Of a DNA stretch of 64,000 bases, positions 11,663 to 22,552 are shown piece after piece (position 1 is the stretch's first letter; every line of letters begins with the position of its first letter). This DNA comes from Hedera helix (Eukaryota > Streptophyta > Magnoliopsida > Apiales > Araliaceae): positions 25,305,797-25,369,796 of the forward strand of contig OX359278.1 of assembly GCA_947179155.2 (NCBI GenBank), written 5' to 3'. The notes beneath the pieces are model-generated. The model had not been told where the DNA came from. It was given only the letters and a program-made list of their open reading frames with translations, and made no database searches. The position numbers and the translations under genes were made by a program.

Positions 11663-12990
11663 CTTATATATATTATACCATACGTGTGTGCACGTAGGTA
11701 ATATCAATGTTGAGAATACATTTAGCTTAATGTGTTGTGCTGAGCTGTTGTAATAAGCATGAGGTGGGAATATACTAGCTATTGACTATGCCACTAAGCT
11801 TTGCTAGTGGGTTTTTATAGGAGAGTTATTGCCTTTCTAAAATTGCTAAGTTAATTCATTCTCCCAAAAAGCTCAGCTATAGAGAATTCTCTAAGTCTCC
11901 AAAGTCTTATTTTGTTCATCTATTCTAAAACAATCAACCAAATTTGCTAGTCTAATGTGCTAGAGCCAAACTGAGAACTCCATATTTTTACCACAAACTA
12001 TATCAAAAGTTCCACCGAAACTATACCATATACTACCAAAATTAAAGAAGGTATTACAAGGAAGTGGTTATAAATTGAATACTGAAGAACGGGGAATGAA
12101 ATTACATCAAGAAAAGGAATTCAAAGTTAACCTTAATCAACCATGAAAGGTGTTCTTCAAAGCCAAACTTCAAGAAAAAGGGTATAATTATTTTCCTTGT
12201 TAAGTTCATAGGAACTAATTAGTTTACTTGTTGTGAATTGTTGTGGGAGGATTACTTGTTGATGAATCAGGAGGATTCAGAAGATATAAGGAGGAAATTG
12301 GATAGCAGTATGTGTTTTTATATTTCAAATTCATATGAAATCCAAGTTTTGAGTACATGCATACTAGGTGTTTGTGAAAATGCGTCAATGAAGGCTATTT
12401 TGATAAAACTTAGGAATTAAGTGTTCTTAGTTAAAACTTTATGTGTATACATGAGTTATAATTGGATTCAAGCTTTATGAATGTTTTAAAACAAATCCAA
12501 AATGAGTTTAAAAGGTTTTCTTGAAAACTACTTTAAACTAAAAATCATGCTTAATGCGGATTTTTGAGTTTTCAATTTGATAGCATAAAAATGTTTTTAA
12601 AAATCAAACTTGGTTGTAATTTGTACTTGGTTGGTTAGTCTAGGAATTGGAACAAGTTTCAAGCCATTTGAACTTGTAGAATAAAAGTTATGCATGTGTG
12701 AAGTGGTCTGCAGAATGCAGAATCTGGGCAACAATTTTGCCGAAGTGGCACTGCCGCGCCACTCTAAGGCATATTTCTAGTGCAGTCGAGCCTCTTTAGG
12801 AATTTTGAAAAATAATTATTTTAAAATAGTAAGTTCTTGATGCATGGTATATATATTTTATACATTGAAATATTAAATGTATTGAGGTATATAAATTAAC
12901 ATATATGTGGTTTAGTATGTACAAGTTAGGAAAAAGATTTAAGATTAGGAAACTAATCTATGATGTATACTAAGTGTTGAGTGAAAGTTG
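10576..12990 (+). mobile_element. LTR-like fragment, Tekay type (probably plus orientation)
   Basis: It begins TGTGATGACCC, the terminal sequence of this LTR family. It contains a long (AT)n microsatellite (11,596-11,660) and a small GC block with ACTGCCGCGCCACTC near 12,752, at the relative position where other Tekay LTRs carry theirs. The right boundary with the Ogre/Tat-type DNA at about 12,800-13,000 is not resolved. Nothing here supports a gene. Confidence 0.4.
11596..11660. repeat. (AT)n microsatellite
   Basis: About 64 bp of uninterrupted AT dinucleotides inside the LTR-like fragment. Confidence 0.97.
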
Positions 12991-13000
12991 AACCAGTTGA

Positions 13001-13012
13001 CCAGAGTCGCCA
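13001..13012 (-). other. Primer binding site next to Ogre/Tat-type LTR
   Basis: On the minus strand TGGCGACTCTGG follows two bases after the LTR end ATACCA. TGGCGACTCTG is the start of the primer site I associate with tRNA-Arg-primed Ogre/Tat elements. It fixes the orientation of the LTR at 13,015-15,092. Internal sequence below about 13,000 is short and truncated. Confidence 0.6.
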
Positions 13013-13014
13013 GT

Positions 13015-15092
13015 TGGTATGTTCGAAAGGAATGTACCAACTCATCCGAATTTTGTTTTCGTAATCGCTGGCTCATGTGTGACTCCGAGTTAATTGGTCC
13101 GCAAACCGAGATTCATAGAGTTCGGGGGCTTGCTTAAGCGAGGGGAAGGTGTTAGGCACCCCCCGACTTCCGTGAAAACACGGTTGCCGCAATCTTGATG
13201 TTTTCCTATCCTTTTAAATCCTAAAATGTGTATGTGGGCATATGTGTGCGTGTGTGCCTAAATGAATGTTTGTGGCGAATTTTTTTGTAGAAGTTGCTTT
13301 GATTTTATATGGCAAATGTGTGTTATCGAGAAAGTGTTTAGACGACTTTTGACCCAAATGACAAGGCTTCATTTTTTTATAATAAAGGTTGATTTTAATT
13401 TCGAAAATGATGAGGGTTTTTTATTAGATGTCATTTTCAGAAAACAATAGTTTTTAAACTTTTGTCAAATAAGAATCGAGACTATACATTGCCTTCTAAC
13501 AGTAAATATAAATAAAATGAAGGCAACTTCTAGAACTCTTTAACCCTATGCACAAAGTTTAATGAAAACGTTTATTTATTTTTTATGAAAACATCTTTTA
13601 TGACATTTTAAAACCAAATGTAGCCTTTTCGTCAAACAAGAATCAAAGTTCGCCAAAACTCTTAATTTTTAAACCTCGTGAATCTAATATCCTAATTTGA
13701 TCATTTTTAGAAAATCTTCATCGTTTGCCTTATTTTGGAAACCATTTTTGTGTCGTGAATTTAAACAAGCATTCAAAACGTGTCGGGGCTATCCATGGGC
13801 ATGTGAGCCGTCTAAATAACCCCAAACACCCACAATCACATATTTTTATTATTACGGGGTCTTAACCCGATCACGATTTGGTATCGCTTTAAGGCCCGAT
13901 ATTACATATGTACAACCATGAATCCTATTTAATGATTACATACACCCAAAAATGTCCATCATCAGGATTTGATCACGACGATCTCCTCCCTAGGCTCACA
14001 GTTACCCAAATCACTGCATGACCAATACTACGGCAAAATCTAACAATACTAAACTCATTACGGTACTATATTAATCACAAATCTCAATGCCAACACTACA
14101 ACTATCTATGAACACAACGAACGATATATCATCGTACGGATGTCATCGGGGCATTAGGAGGAAGTTACGTTCCAATGGAACCCTCGCTAACGACCCCTAA
14201 CCCACGGATCATCATCATCATGATAACATACTACATCAAGTAATCCAAAACACGAAATTATACTAACAATACAAACAATAAAAAACCTAAGAAAATATCC
14301 TTTTCACCTTGCAAAGTGCCGATTAAAGCTTCTTATTTCACGAATCGGACAACACCACAATAACACTCGACTAATTAGCAAGAAAGGATGAATTTTTCAC
14401 TCAAATCTAACCAAGAACAAAGCTTTTTCTCTCCTCCCGCGAACTCTCTCTCTCTAAACTCCATTTCTTTTTCTTCTCCTTTTTCTCTTCTCGGGTGGAA
14501 ATGGTCGCTGTATAATGCTCCGCAGGCAGCTGCAGATGCATCTGCGGTTGAGCTGCTAGCCGTCCGCGCCGAATCCTCGACTGTCGGGTTGTCTTCTCGA
14601 GCCGCGCACTGTCCCTTTTGTCGGTGGCCGCAGGTGCATCCGCGGCTGTCCGACTTGCTTTTCTCGATTTCCGTGCCATGCGGTCTTAATTCGCCAATTT
14701 CTACGGTATTATTTTGGAAGGTTGTTCCCTGATGTATAAATTGCTCTTTGTGCTTGGCTTCCAGGGGGGCTGCTCCCTTCCACCCCCGCCAGCTCACCGG
14801 CGCGCTGGGCAGCCGCTCGCTCACCGGCTCGCTCATCGGGGAGCGAGACCCCCGAACATCGTAAGCGTAGTGGCCATTAGTCGCTTTTTGTGATCAACTC
14901 AGGTTTTTCTGGATCAACTGTTTGCCTTGCCTCAAGTGACCGGATGCTCGTTGTCCGTTGTGGCGGCTTTGACCGTAAATCGTTGGCGTGGCTTCGTGTT
15001 GGGGTCCACCCTCCTTTTCGCATGTCGGGTCAAATGACGATTTTGCCCTTCTGTCAGGGTTAGTACACAGGCGCAAAATTTGGGTGTCTACA
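13015..15092 (-). mobile_element. 5' LTR of an Ogre/Tat-type Ty3/gypsy element
   Basis: Read on the minus strand it starts TGTAGACACCCAAATTTTG at 15,092 and ends ATACCA just before the primer site. Near its end it holds GTGCCTAACACCTTCCC, a phrase I associate with LTRs of this lineage. A GC-rich region at 14,500-14,860 includes the palindrome GCAGATGCATCTGC (about 14,531) and gives spurious open frames on both strands. I see no protein gene. Confidence 0.6.
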
Positions 15093-16321
15093 TTGGTCCT
15101 TAAACTCCATCTCGAGAGATAAAAGTAACTCAAATGGTTTTAAGGCCCATGAATGATTTACAAGCAGCATTAGCCATGTACAAGCCCAGTTTCAAATGTT
15201 TATCATGGGAGGAAACTTCTAATTCCTCCAAATATGGATTTAGAGGCCTTAGGTTTTGTCTTAGGCTCATAGTTTTCACGAATTCACATCAATTCAAATA
15301 ATAGAATTTAATTTCAAAGTCCATAATTAGAAGATGGTCCTAATTCTCCTAAATATGAATCTGAAGGCTTTGGGCCTCTTCCTAGGCTCACAAATAATAA
15401 ATTAATTCAAAATTCAAGTAATTATATGAATCTAATTTTTGAATCCATCATGGGCTATGTCTAATTTTTATGGATATTTACCCACAAATCTTAAATTAAC
15501 CTAGGATTTCAACAATTTGTAATTCATAATTTCTACATAAGTAATTCAATGGATTTTTCACATAATTCAAAATAATAGTCAATTCATATAGTAATTGAGA
15601 AGTAGAGATGACATAAAGATAGAAATTAACAATTTTATATAATTTTTAATTGAATTTAGGAAAGTAAGAATCAGAAGCTTGAGGATAGAGATTGAATTTT
15701 AAGGCTTGAAGTGACTTTCTCACTCCTTTTGATTGATGAGGTGTTGAAGTAGAGATGAATAAGTCAAGATTTGATTGTATTTTTCTCTTATCTCTCACCT
15801 GTCTATGTATTTTTGGAGTTTTTCTCTCTAGAATTGTTTAGCTCTCTCTTCTCCTCCATGAAATGAAGAAACAAGAAATATATAATGTTGCGAGGAGATT
15901 CAAAGGCTAAGCCACGGGTATGCTAGTGGCTAAAGCTCTAAGCCATAGGAATGATCGTAGTTGGTTTCTTGTTCCCACACGCGTGCATATTAGATTTTTT
16001 AACTTTGCCTTTCTTACCTTCAAACTGTCATAATTTTCAATCCGAATAAAATTAGTAAATATGTCACCCTAATTTGAAAAGCTCGTTTCGAGATGACAGA
16101 GAAAAAAGACTACATGTATCTTACTATGCCACAAGTAGTGTTTTAGGCATCCTTTTACACTTCAGTAGTCCAAGGCCCATGAACGCCATACAACAAGCAA
16201 TTGATCATGCCTTTGTGAGTTCTCTTTTGACACCCTTAACTCATCAAGATTTTATAATTTCACTCTCTTATTATAATTAATCAATAATTATTAAATACGG
16301 GGTAAAATTTGGGCGTATACA
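15093..16321 (-). mobile_element. Ogre/Tat-type LTR fragment, interrupted
   Basis: On the minus strand it starts TGTATACGCCCAAATTTTACC at 16,321, a divergent form of the start of the neighbouring LTR. The other LTR (13,015-15,092) seems to have inserted into it at 15,093. Pyrimidine-rich tracts at 15,780-15,870 may mark its leader. There are no coding features. Confidence 0.5.
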
Positions 16322-19317
16322 AACTAGTTATGTCCAATTCAAATCAACTTCTCGCTGGAGTATTTTATTTGTAAAAATCACTATTGACTATTGAGGATCA
16401 AGCCAACTAGTCAACCAAGTAAGTAAATAAAGCAGTGATGTTTCTTTAAATAAAATAAATAAGTAAATAAATTAGTGATAGAATTAGAAAAGGAAGAGAA
16501 GTAATTTAGGCGGCAAAGCAAATAAAAAAGAAGGCGGCAAAGAACAAGACTTCTAAACACACACAAACTCCCTCGCTTTCTTCCATATGTACAATTCAAT
16601 TCTACATTCAGACTTATTTACCAGAATAATTTCTCAATGTCGCTTGAATTTTCAACCACACTGTAAGATGTAAGTTCTTTTGATGCATTCCCTGCGTTTA
16701 TAACTTTAATATATTCTGAATTTTGCCTGCTGAATTATGTTTCTCTCTCCATTTGGTTGCTGAAAAAACTGATTAATCGAGATCTGAATCGTATCTTATT
16801 GTTGTACTAGCAATTTATATTTATGGGTAATTGAGAACTCACTATGAAAACTCTGGATTAGCTACTTAATTTGATTATTTAATTACAAATTATGGAATTT
16901 GGGGCTTTTTTATTGAAGGGTTTTTCTTTGATATTGAAGGAATTTTTCTGGTTATTAGTTTTGTAATGTAATTGCATTTGGATACTATGTTCTTTTAACT
17001 ATTTTTTTTTTCTAAAGAGAAAATTATATGATGGCAATATTATCTGTTATTGTATTATAGGAATGAAAAACATTTTCCCCATTTTGTAACTTGAGTTTGA
17101 CAATAGTAAGGCAGAAAAGACATTTTGTAACCTGAGTTTGACAAACTCAACTAAGGCTCAATTAACAAATTATCTTAGCCGTGATGAGTAGCAAATGATT
17201 ACCATTTAATATAAATGAGTTGAGTCTACGAATCTTGATTTAGTTCAACTCAAAGTTAGCTCGATTTATTTCTATACTACTTGAATTTAAGCTCGACAAG
17301 CCAAAACTAGACTTTACTCTTAAGAGGCAAGGATTCTAGTTCTACTCATCATTTGGCATGTCTCAAAAATAGGGTTCAAACTAGGTGAGCATTCGACACA
17401 TTTAATATTAAATAAATTTATTTATGTTTATATGCACGCATACATAAAATTTTCAATACCAACAAATAAGTGTTCATGATATTAGTAAAACATTCTAGAA
17501 AATCATAAATGATATTAAGAGTTCAATTCCTACCATTTACATAAAATAATTAATTCTTCCTAGCTTTTCCAGTTATTCATTTTTTTGCTTGGGAAAAGTT
17601 GCAAAACTTTCCACTGTCTAATCTCATAAATGAATCCCACTGGTTTAATTGTTTTGCCAACATATGCTGATTCGGAATTGACCAAATCGCTGGTGAATCC
17701 TCGAATTTGGCAAGCTGGAGACTAGATGGATTATCCAATTTCCTAAACTATAGAAGACTACTGGCTTCTTATTCATTATTTGACTACGACCATTACAAAA
17801 ATATTCTTACTACAATTAAAAAAATATATTTGCTTCAATCAATTAATTCATATGAACAACATTTCATTTGTTCCTACATTGGTTACTAGCTCTGAAGTTT
17901 GTAATATATGTTCTTGTTGCTTTTGGTGGAAGACTCATTTTCCTTAAGGTTTGAAAAGTTATTCACAAGAAGTAGAAGCCCTCCCACCCTGAAAGTAAAG
18001 AAAGAAAAGGAAAAAGAGGATGAAAAGGCTAAAAACGGGTAGGGGTGAAAATGAGTCAATTTTTGTATTTCTAAAGCCTAGTTAGTTTGGAAAATTAGAC
18101 AAAATTAATGCTCAAGCTTGAATTGTGTATATTATGAGCTTGAGTTTGAACCTAACTTGTTCACATTAACGAGCTAAAAAAATTTCCCTTACTTTTCACT
18201 TGCTAGGTTGAGTCAAGTATAATAAAACTATATTATCTTTAATACTGAATTTTCCAGGTTTTATTAAATAATTTACAAGGTCTATCATTCTTTGGTGCAA
18301 TGAGGAACTGAATAGAAGTCACATAGAAGAGAATCCTAGTATAGGTATTGACAAACAGTTCAATATTATTAGCATGATCGGCTTCAAGGCAACAAGAATT
18401 ACTAAAATGTTTCAGTGAATGATGGCATTGCGTAGTATAGTCAATTGAGTCGGAAAGCAAAAAATGTGATGCTTCCTTAATAATCTAGTAGATCTTGAAG
18501 TTATTTCATCGTATTGATATAGATCATGTATTTTGTGGAACATGTCAATGTTCTCAAAGGCATTCGGGTGCGGCTAGGTTTTAACGTCATTTTGTTTAGG
18601 TTCCACCCAAGGCCAGTCTTAGGTTAATGGAGAATTGCTTAATCCTTTGCCAATCTTATGCCGCACTTGATAGGAAATATATTCTAATGGGGAACAGAAG
18701 GTAGAAGGGATGTGCAACTATAAATTAGGATCTAATTAAGGTAGCGGTAGTAAATATGACCATTGTGATAAAAGATTGTTAGTGATGCCTATAGTGGCTT
18801 CTGTAGGGACACCTGTAATTGCATGATGCTGGAAATGGTAGTGATAACTGAGAGAACAATCACACATTATCAGTATTTATTATGAGGATTTGATGCCGGT
18901 AGTGGTAGTAATTGTGGCCATTGTGATGGTCAAGATTGTTAGTAATGCCTATCATGTTGTGGTTATATTACTGCATTAATTTGTGATTGTAGACGTAATG
19001 GTGGTGGAGTTCATTCACTATTAGGGTTAATATTGCCATCACAAGGTCATGGGCTCCAATGGAGATGATATGATGGAAGTGGTGCCAGCAATGGCGATGG
19101 TGCTGCAAGTGATGATGGCAGTAATTAGATAATTTAGGAACGTAATAATGAAAATAATATATGAACGTATTAACGAAATTCTACACGTGGAGCAAATATG
19201 AGCTCCTTTGAATCAGTGAATGACATTCCAATTACTTATCATTAATTTGTAGGTCCAAATTCACATCCTGCCCCAAATCCAGCATTAGCTAATAATGTAG
19301 TTGGGGATATTCTTATA
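16322..19317. other. Intergenic DNA without a recognisable gene
   Basis: No ORF or conserved protein segment is supported. At about 16,540-16,675 an A-rich stretch, a pyrimidine-rich leader-like segment and a donor-like GTAAGTTC (16,671) could be the first exon of a non-coding transcript; this is weak. An imperfect duplication (unit about 160 bp) joins 18,738-18,802 to 18,897-18,965, sharing CCATTGTGAT...AAGATTGTTAGT. Confidence 0.4.
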
Positions 19318-19538
19318 CAGTGTTTTAAAAGTCGGACCTAGGTGGCGGAAGAGCGTCTAGTGCCTAGGCATTTTCCTAGGCTGAGTAGGTGTTTTTTTAG
19401 ACAGTCTTATTTATTTATTTATTTTTCTATTATACATACTTCTTATACTATAGGCGGCCCACCAAATCAAGATGGAGAGGATTGCCTAGTGCCTAGGCGA
19501 GAATTAATTAGACCTATGTGGAAATTTTTAAAACACTA
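19318..19538. mobile_element. hAT-type MITE
   Basis: This 221-bp non-coding element has terminal inverted repeats: CAGTGTTTTAAAA on the left, and TAGTGTTTTAAAA when the right end is reverse-complemented. It is flanked by a perfect 8-bp target-site duplication TTCTTATA at 19,310-19,317 and 19,539-19,546. The 8-bp duplication and YAGTG termini are the signature of hAT transposons. The interior is rich in CCTAGGC palindromes. Confidence 0.85.
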
Positions 19539-19708
19539 TTCTTATATGGTTCTAAATTTTTTAAGATACATAAAGTTTTGGCTGGGAAGGTTTTGGCGTA
19601 CAACCTGCCACCTAAAGGATCAACTCGTCATGTTTATTTCCTTGATTTCTTTTCTCCTTTGTTCTTTTTGAATACAATAAATTCATTTCTGGTTGCTTAC
19701 CATTTATA

Positions 19709-19950
19709 GACTTTCTTCGTCATATAAAAGATGACTCAAGTATATTTTTCATGTAAATTAAGAAAGTTAAAATATAAGCGATAGTATTAAATAAGTTCCA
19801 TATTTGCTTATGGTGGACCCTACATATCGTACACTGGTGCTAGGGAATCTTTTTCTTTAAATTAATGGACGTGTTGTGTACTTCTTTTGGACAAAAGAAT
19901 CTTTGTATAGTATTTTAGTACTTGAGTCATCTTTTATGAGACGGAAGGAG
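19709..19950. mobile_element. Stowaway-like (Tc1/mariner) MITE
   Basis: The inverted termini are about 30 bp: CTTTCTTCGTCATATAAAAG on the left and CTCCTTCCGTCTCATAAAAG on the right (reverse complement), both continuing ATGACTCAAGTA. TA dinucleotides flank both ends. Length is about 240 bp with no coding capacity. Confidence 0.8.
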
Positions 19951-20700
19951 TACCAGTTGTTTTTGTTTATCCCTAGGTTTCCATGAATCAATAATTCTCA
20001 AAGTTTATAGCTTGGACGCCTTATTTCCTCTGTGCCATAATCATACATTATTCCATGGTCAAAATGTTTTAAGCAAAGCTTGAGTCTTGCTCTAGTTTGA
20101 GGTTAATATACCATAAAACTGTTTTTGAGCATGATAAACATATTATGTCAAATAATTCATCTGTCAAACACTTAAAATGCTTGTAACAAGTAGGCTGTGA
20201 TTTGTCATTTTGTCAGTCTGGTTAAGATCTCCAAATGTTATATTACAATCCAGTTGGAATTGTATCTATAATTAAACTATCATCAATAAAGAAGTGAAAG
20301 GTGAGCAATCGAAGGCAGGATGAATTGAGCAATTCCTCGTATTAGGTTGAGTTTTAAAGTTTATTTCCAAGCCCATATTGGAATAATTGGATGATTAGAC
20401 TTGGTTGATTGCAGACCTACAGCAGTTATTTTTCCAGTTAACGGAAATTTGAATGTCATATTTTTGGAGAAATTTTGTGCTGCTAGAAGGAATGATTTTT
20501 TTAGCTAGAGTTTAAAAGTATGCCTGTTTGAGTTGGCAAAATTTCTTGCGGTCGGCTTATAATTTGTTCTTCATTGTTTTGGTATTTTAGTAAATTGTTT
20601 CTACTGTCCACGCTTTTGATTATTATAGGAAAATATAGTTCATGCTAGTTCTCATAATCATTCGCAGTTCTGTTATACAATTTCAAGCTCATTTTTGCAG
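19951..20700. other. Intergenic DNA, no gene seen
   Basis: AT-rich sequence without supported features. Its right edge (TTTTTGCAG, ending at 20,700) looks like a plant 3' splice site for a plus-strand transcript. Confidence 0.4.
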
Positions 20701-21130
20701 AGGAGCCGCCAAAATAAAGCAGAAGCTTTGAAAACTGTCCGTTCCCAGGATGGAAGGGGTCTTAGTTTCAGTGGTTATCTACCATATTTGAGTCCGGGGA
20801 CATAAGTTAGTTAGCTTAGCTAAAGAGCTAACCTACATAGAATGTTCAACTCGTTGTCCTTAACTGACTGGAGGAGCTACTAAGGAAAGTTGTTGTTTCT
20901 TGTTTGCACGAGTAACCAGGTCTCCTTAACAGACCTACGGTGCTACTAAGGAATTATCAGTTGTTCTTCTGGCAAGGAAACTCCCCCGAGGGGAGACGAG
21001 CGTAGCGAGGAGGGGGAAACGGTCGAACACTTTAAGTGCCTCACATAACCGATACCGGTATTCCCAGTCGGCGGGTAGGTCGCTTCACTCATAGTTTCAT
21101 AGTGTTCGTGGCGGTAGTTGCCTTACGAAT
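20701..21130 (+). other. GC-rich, hairpin-rich block of unknown nature (candidate ncRNA exon or organellar insert)
   Basis: It begins exactly after an acceptor-like TTTTTGCAG and is markedly GC-richer than its flanks. Hairpins visible: GTTAGCT/AGCTAAC (20,810-20,832), and two 31-nt tandemly arranged hairpins closed by TCCTTA/TAAGGA (20,857-20,887 and 20,923-20,953), whose 3' parts both read GCTACTAAGGAA. A G/C-rich stem region lies at 20,975-21,020. No protein frame runs through it. Alternatives are the terminal exon of a spliced non-coding RNA, a captured structural-RNA gene, or mitochondrial DNA moved to the nucleus. I do not recognise it. Confidence 0.35.
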
Positions 21131-21179
21131 ATGGAAAAATTAGGTTGCTAATAGTGAAAACTGAAAACGTTAACATTAA

Positions 21180-21402
21180 TGCTGCGTTTGAATTGACGGA
21201 ATGGAGTCAAGATATGTATGAATGGAATGTAAAATGGAATGAATTAAGTTATTCCACAACTCTTATGAGGAATGAGAATTATCGATAGAAATGAGAATAA
21301 ATCATGTTATTCTAATTAATAGAATAACTAAACACATTTTTTTTATTCAGTGATAATTAATCATTTCATTCTCTCTTTGATTCCTACAATCTAAACACAA
21401 TA
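21180..21402. mobile_element. Possible Tourist/Harbinger-like MITE
   Basis: Left end TGCTGCGTTTGAATTG and right end (reverse complement) TATTGTGTTTAGATTG agree at 11 of 16 positions, and both are flanked by TAA. About 223 bp, non-coding. Confidence 0.45.
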
Positions 21403-22552
21403 TAAGTAATGAGGAACGGATCTACGGGAGGTCTTGGTCAATGAACCTATAATAGTATTGTTGAGAGACTTCTTTTCTATATATGATTGTGATGTAAAAT
21501 AGTGTGGAAGGAAGGAATAACAAGGAAATAAAGATGAATAACACGTTGATAGTCACAAAAGTAGAAGATAAATCAATTCATTGAAAAGAAATAATGGTTT
21601 GAGTCGGTTTCTATAGACCAAAAAAATCCATTCGTCACAATTACAAAAATTAAAGTTTAAACTTTAAAATCAAGTAAGCTTGGTACTGTTTAGGTAACTA
21701 CATAAAAAATGGAACGAAATCTACTTTAATATAAGATCAATATTTTATTTTTAAAAGTCAATTCAAGATATTTAAAAGTCAAAATTTATATGAATCTATC
21801 TAAGTTTAGACAATATAATTATAAAGATTAAAAAATATCTAAAAAGTATTATTGAGAACAATTGTAAAAATATCAATTAAGTAAATTTGATAATATCTCG
21901 TTGACTTTGAAAAGTTTGATAGAATATTTCAAAACGGTGATCGAATATTTCAAAATGGAGGGAATATAATAAAATATTATTAATTACGACGACATTATCT
22001 CTAAATAATAATATTAAATATTTAATTTATAATACTTTAATTATCTTCCCTTTTCATCGTGAAAGGTGGACAAGATGGATTATGTACAAATTTTATGATA
22101 AGTCATTGTTCTATGGTGCATGAAATACTGCTTTTGGCATAACTCATTTATTTCTGTTTGTTTCCAAATAGATACATCATACATGTACGGGCATGAGTAG
22201 TAACTCAAATTTCAAGTAACCTCTTTCTGCTAATCCTCCCTATGACTTTCAGTGACCCTATGAAAAAGTGGCCCATCACGAGCATAAATTGAAATAATCA
22301 GAATGGTAACTCTATCCAGACTATTGTTTAGTCTTTTGGGTATCTCCTGATAAACTCAGAAAGTTTCTTTCTGACGCCTGAGTTACATACTAATGAATCT
22401 TATGTTAGAGGAAGATAAATTGAATCTACAATAATATGTTAGTCATTGATCTGCTTTCATTGGCAGCGTTTTTCCTCTTCATTGTGATGAATCAGGGTTA
22501 GTACCTAAAACTAGTTTCCCCTTCGCGCAACAGCCAAACCTCAGGATTTTCT
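21403..22552. other. 3' flank of the DME gene
   Basis: The right part should hold the 3' untranslated region of the minus-strand DME gene; I find no canonical AATAAA close to the stop. A GGAGGGAATAT sequence at about 21,957 resembles one end of a Stowaway-type element, but I cannot find a convincing partner. Confidence 0.4.

Noticed and set aside
14375..14836. Open frames of 90-153 residues on both strands
   Set aside because: They lie in the GC-rich part of an LTR, overlap on both strands, and show no conserved motif; low stop density follows from base composition.
18035..18240. hAT-like element beginning TAGGGGTGAAAATGAGTC
   Set aside because: No right terminus or 8-bp duplication was found; the GAGCTTGAG-like phrases are common in plant DNA.
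16322..22552. Second host protein-coding gene
   Set aside because: No frame above about 110 residues and no conserved protein segment on either strand; only a possible non-coding exon remains.
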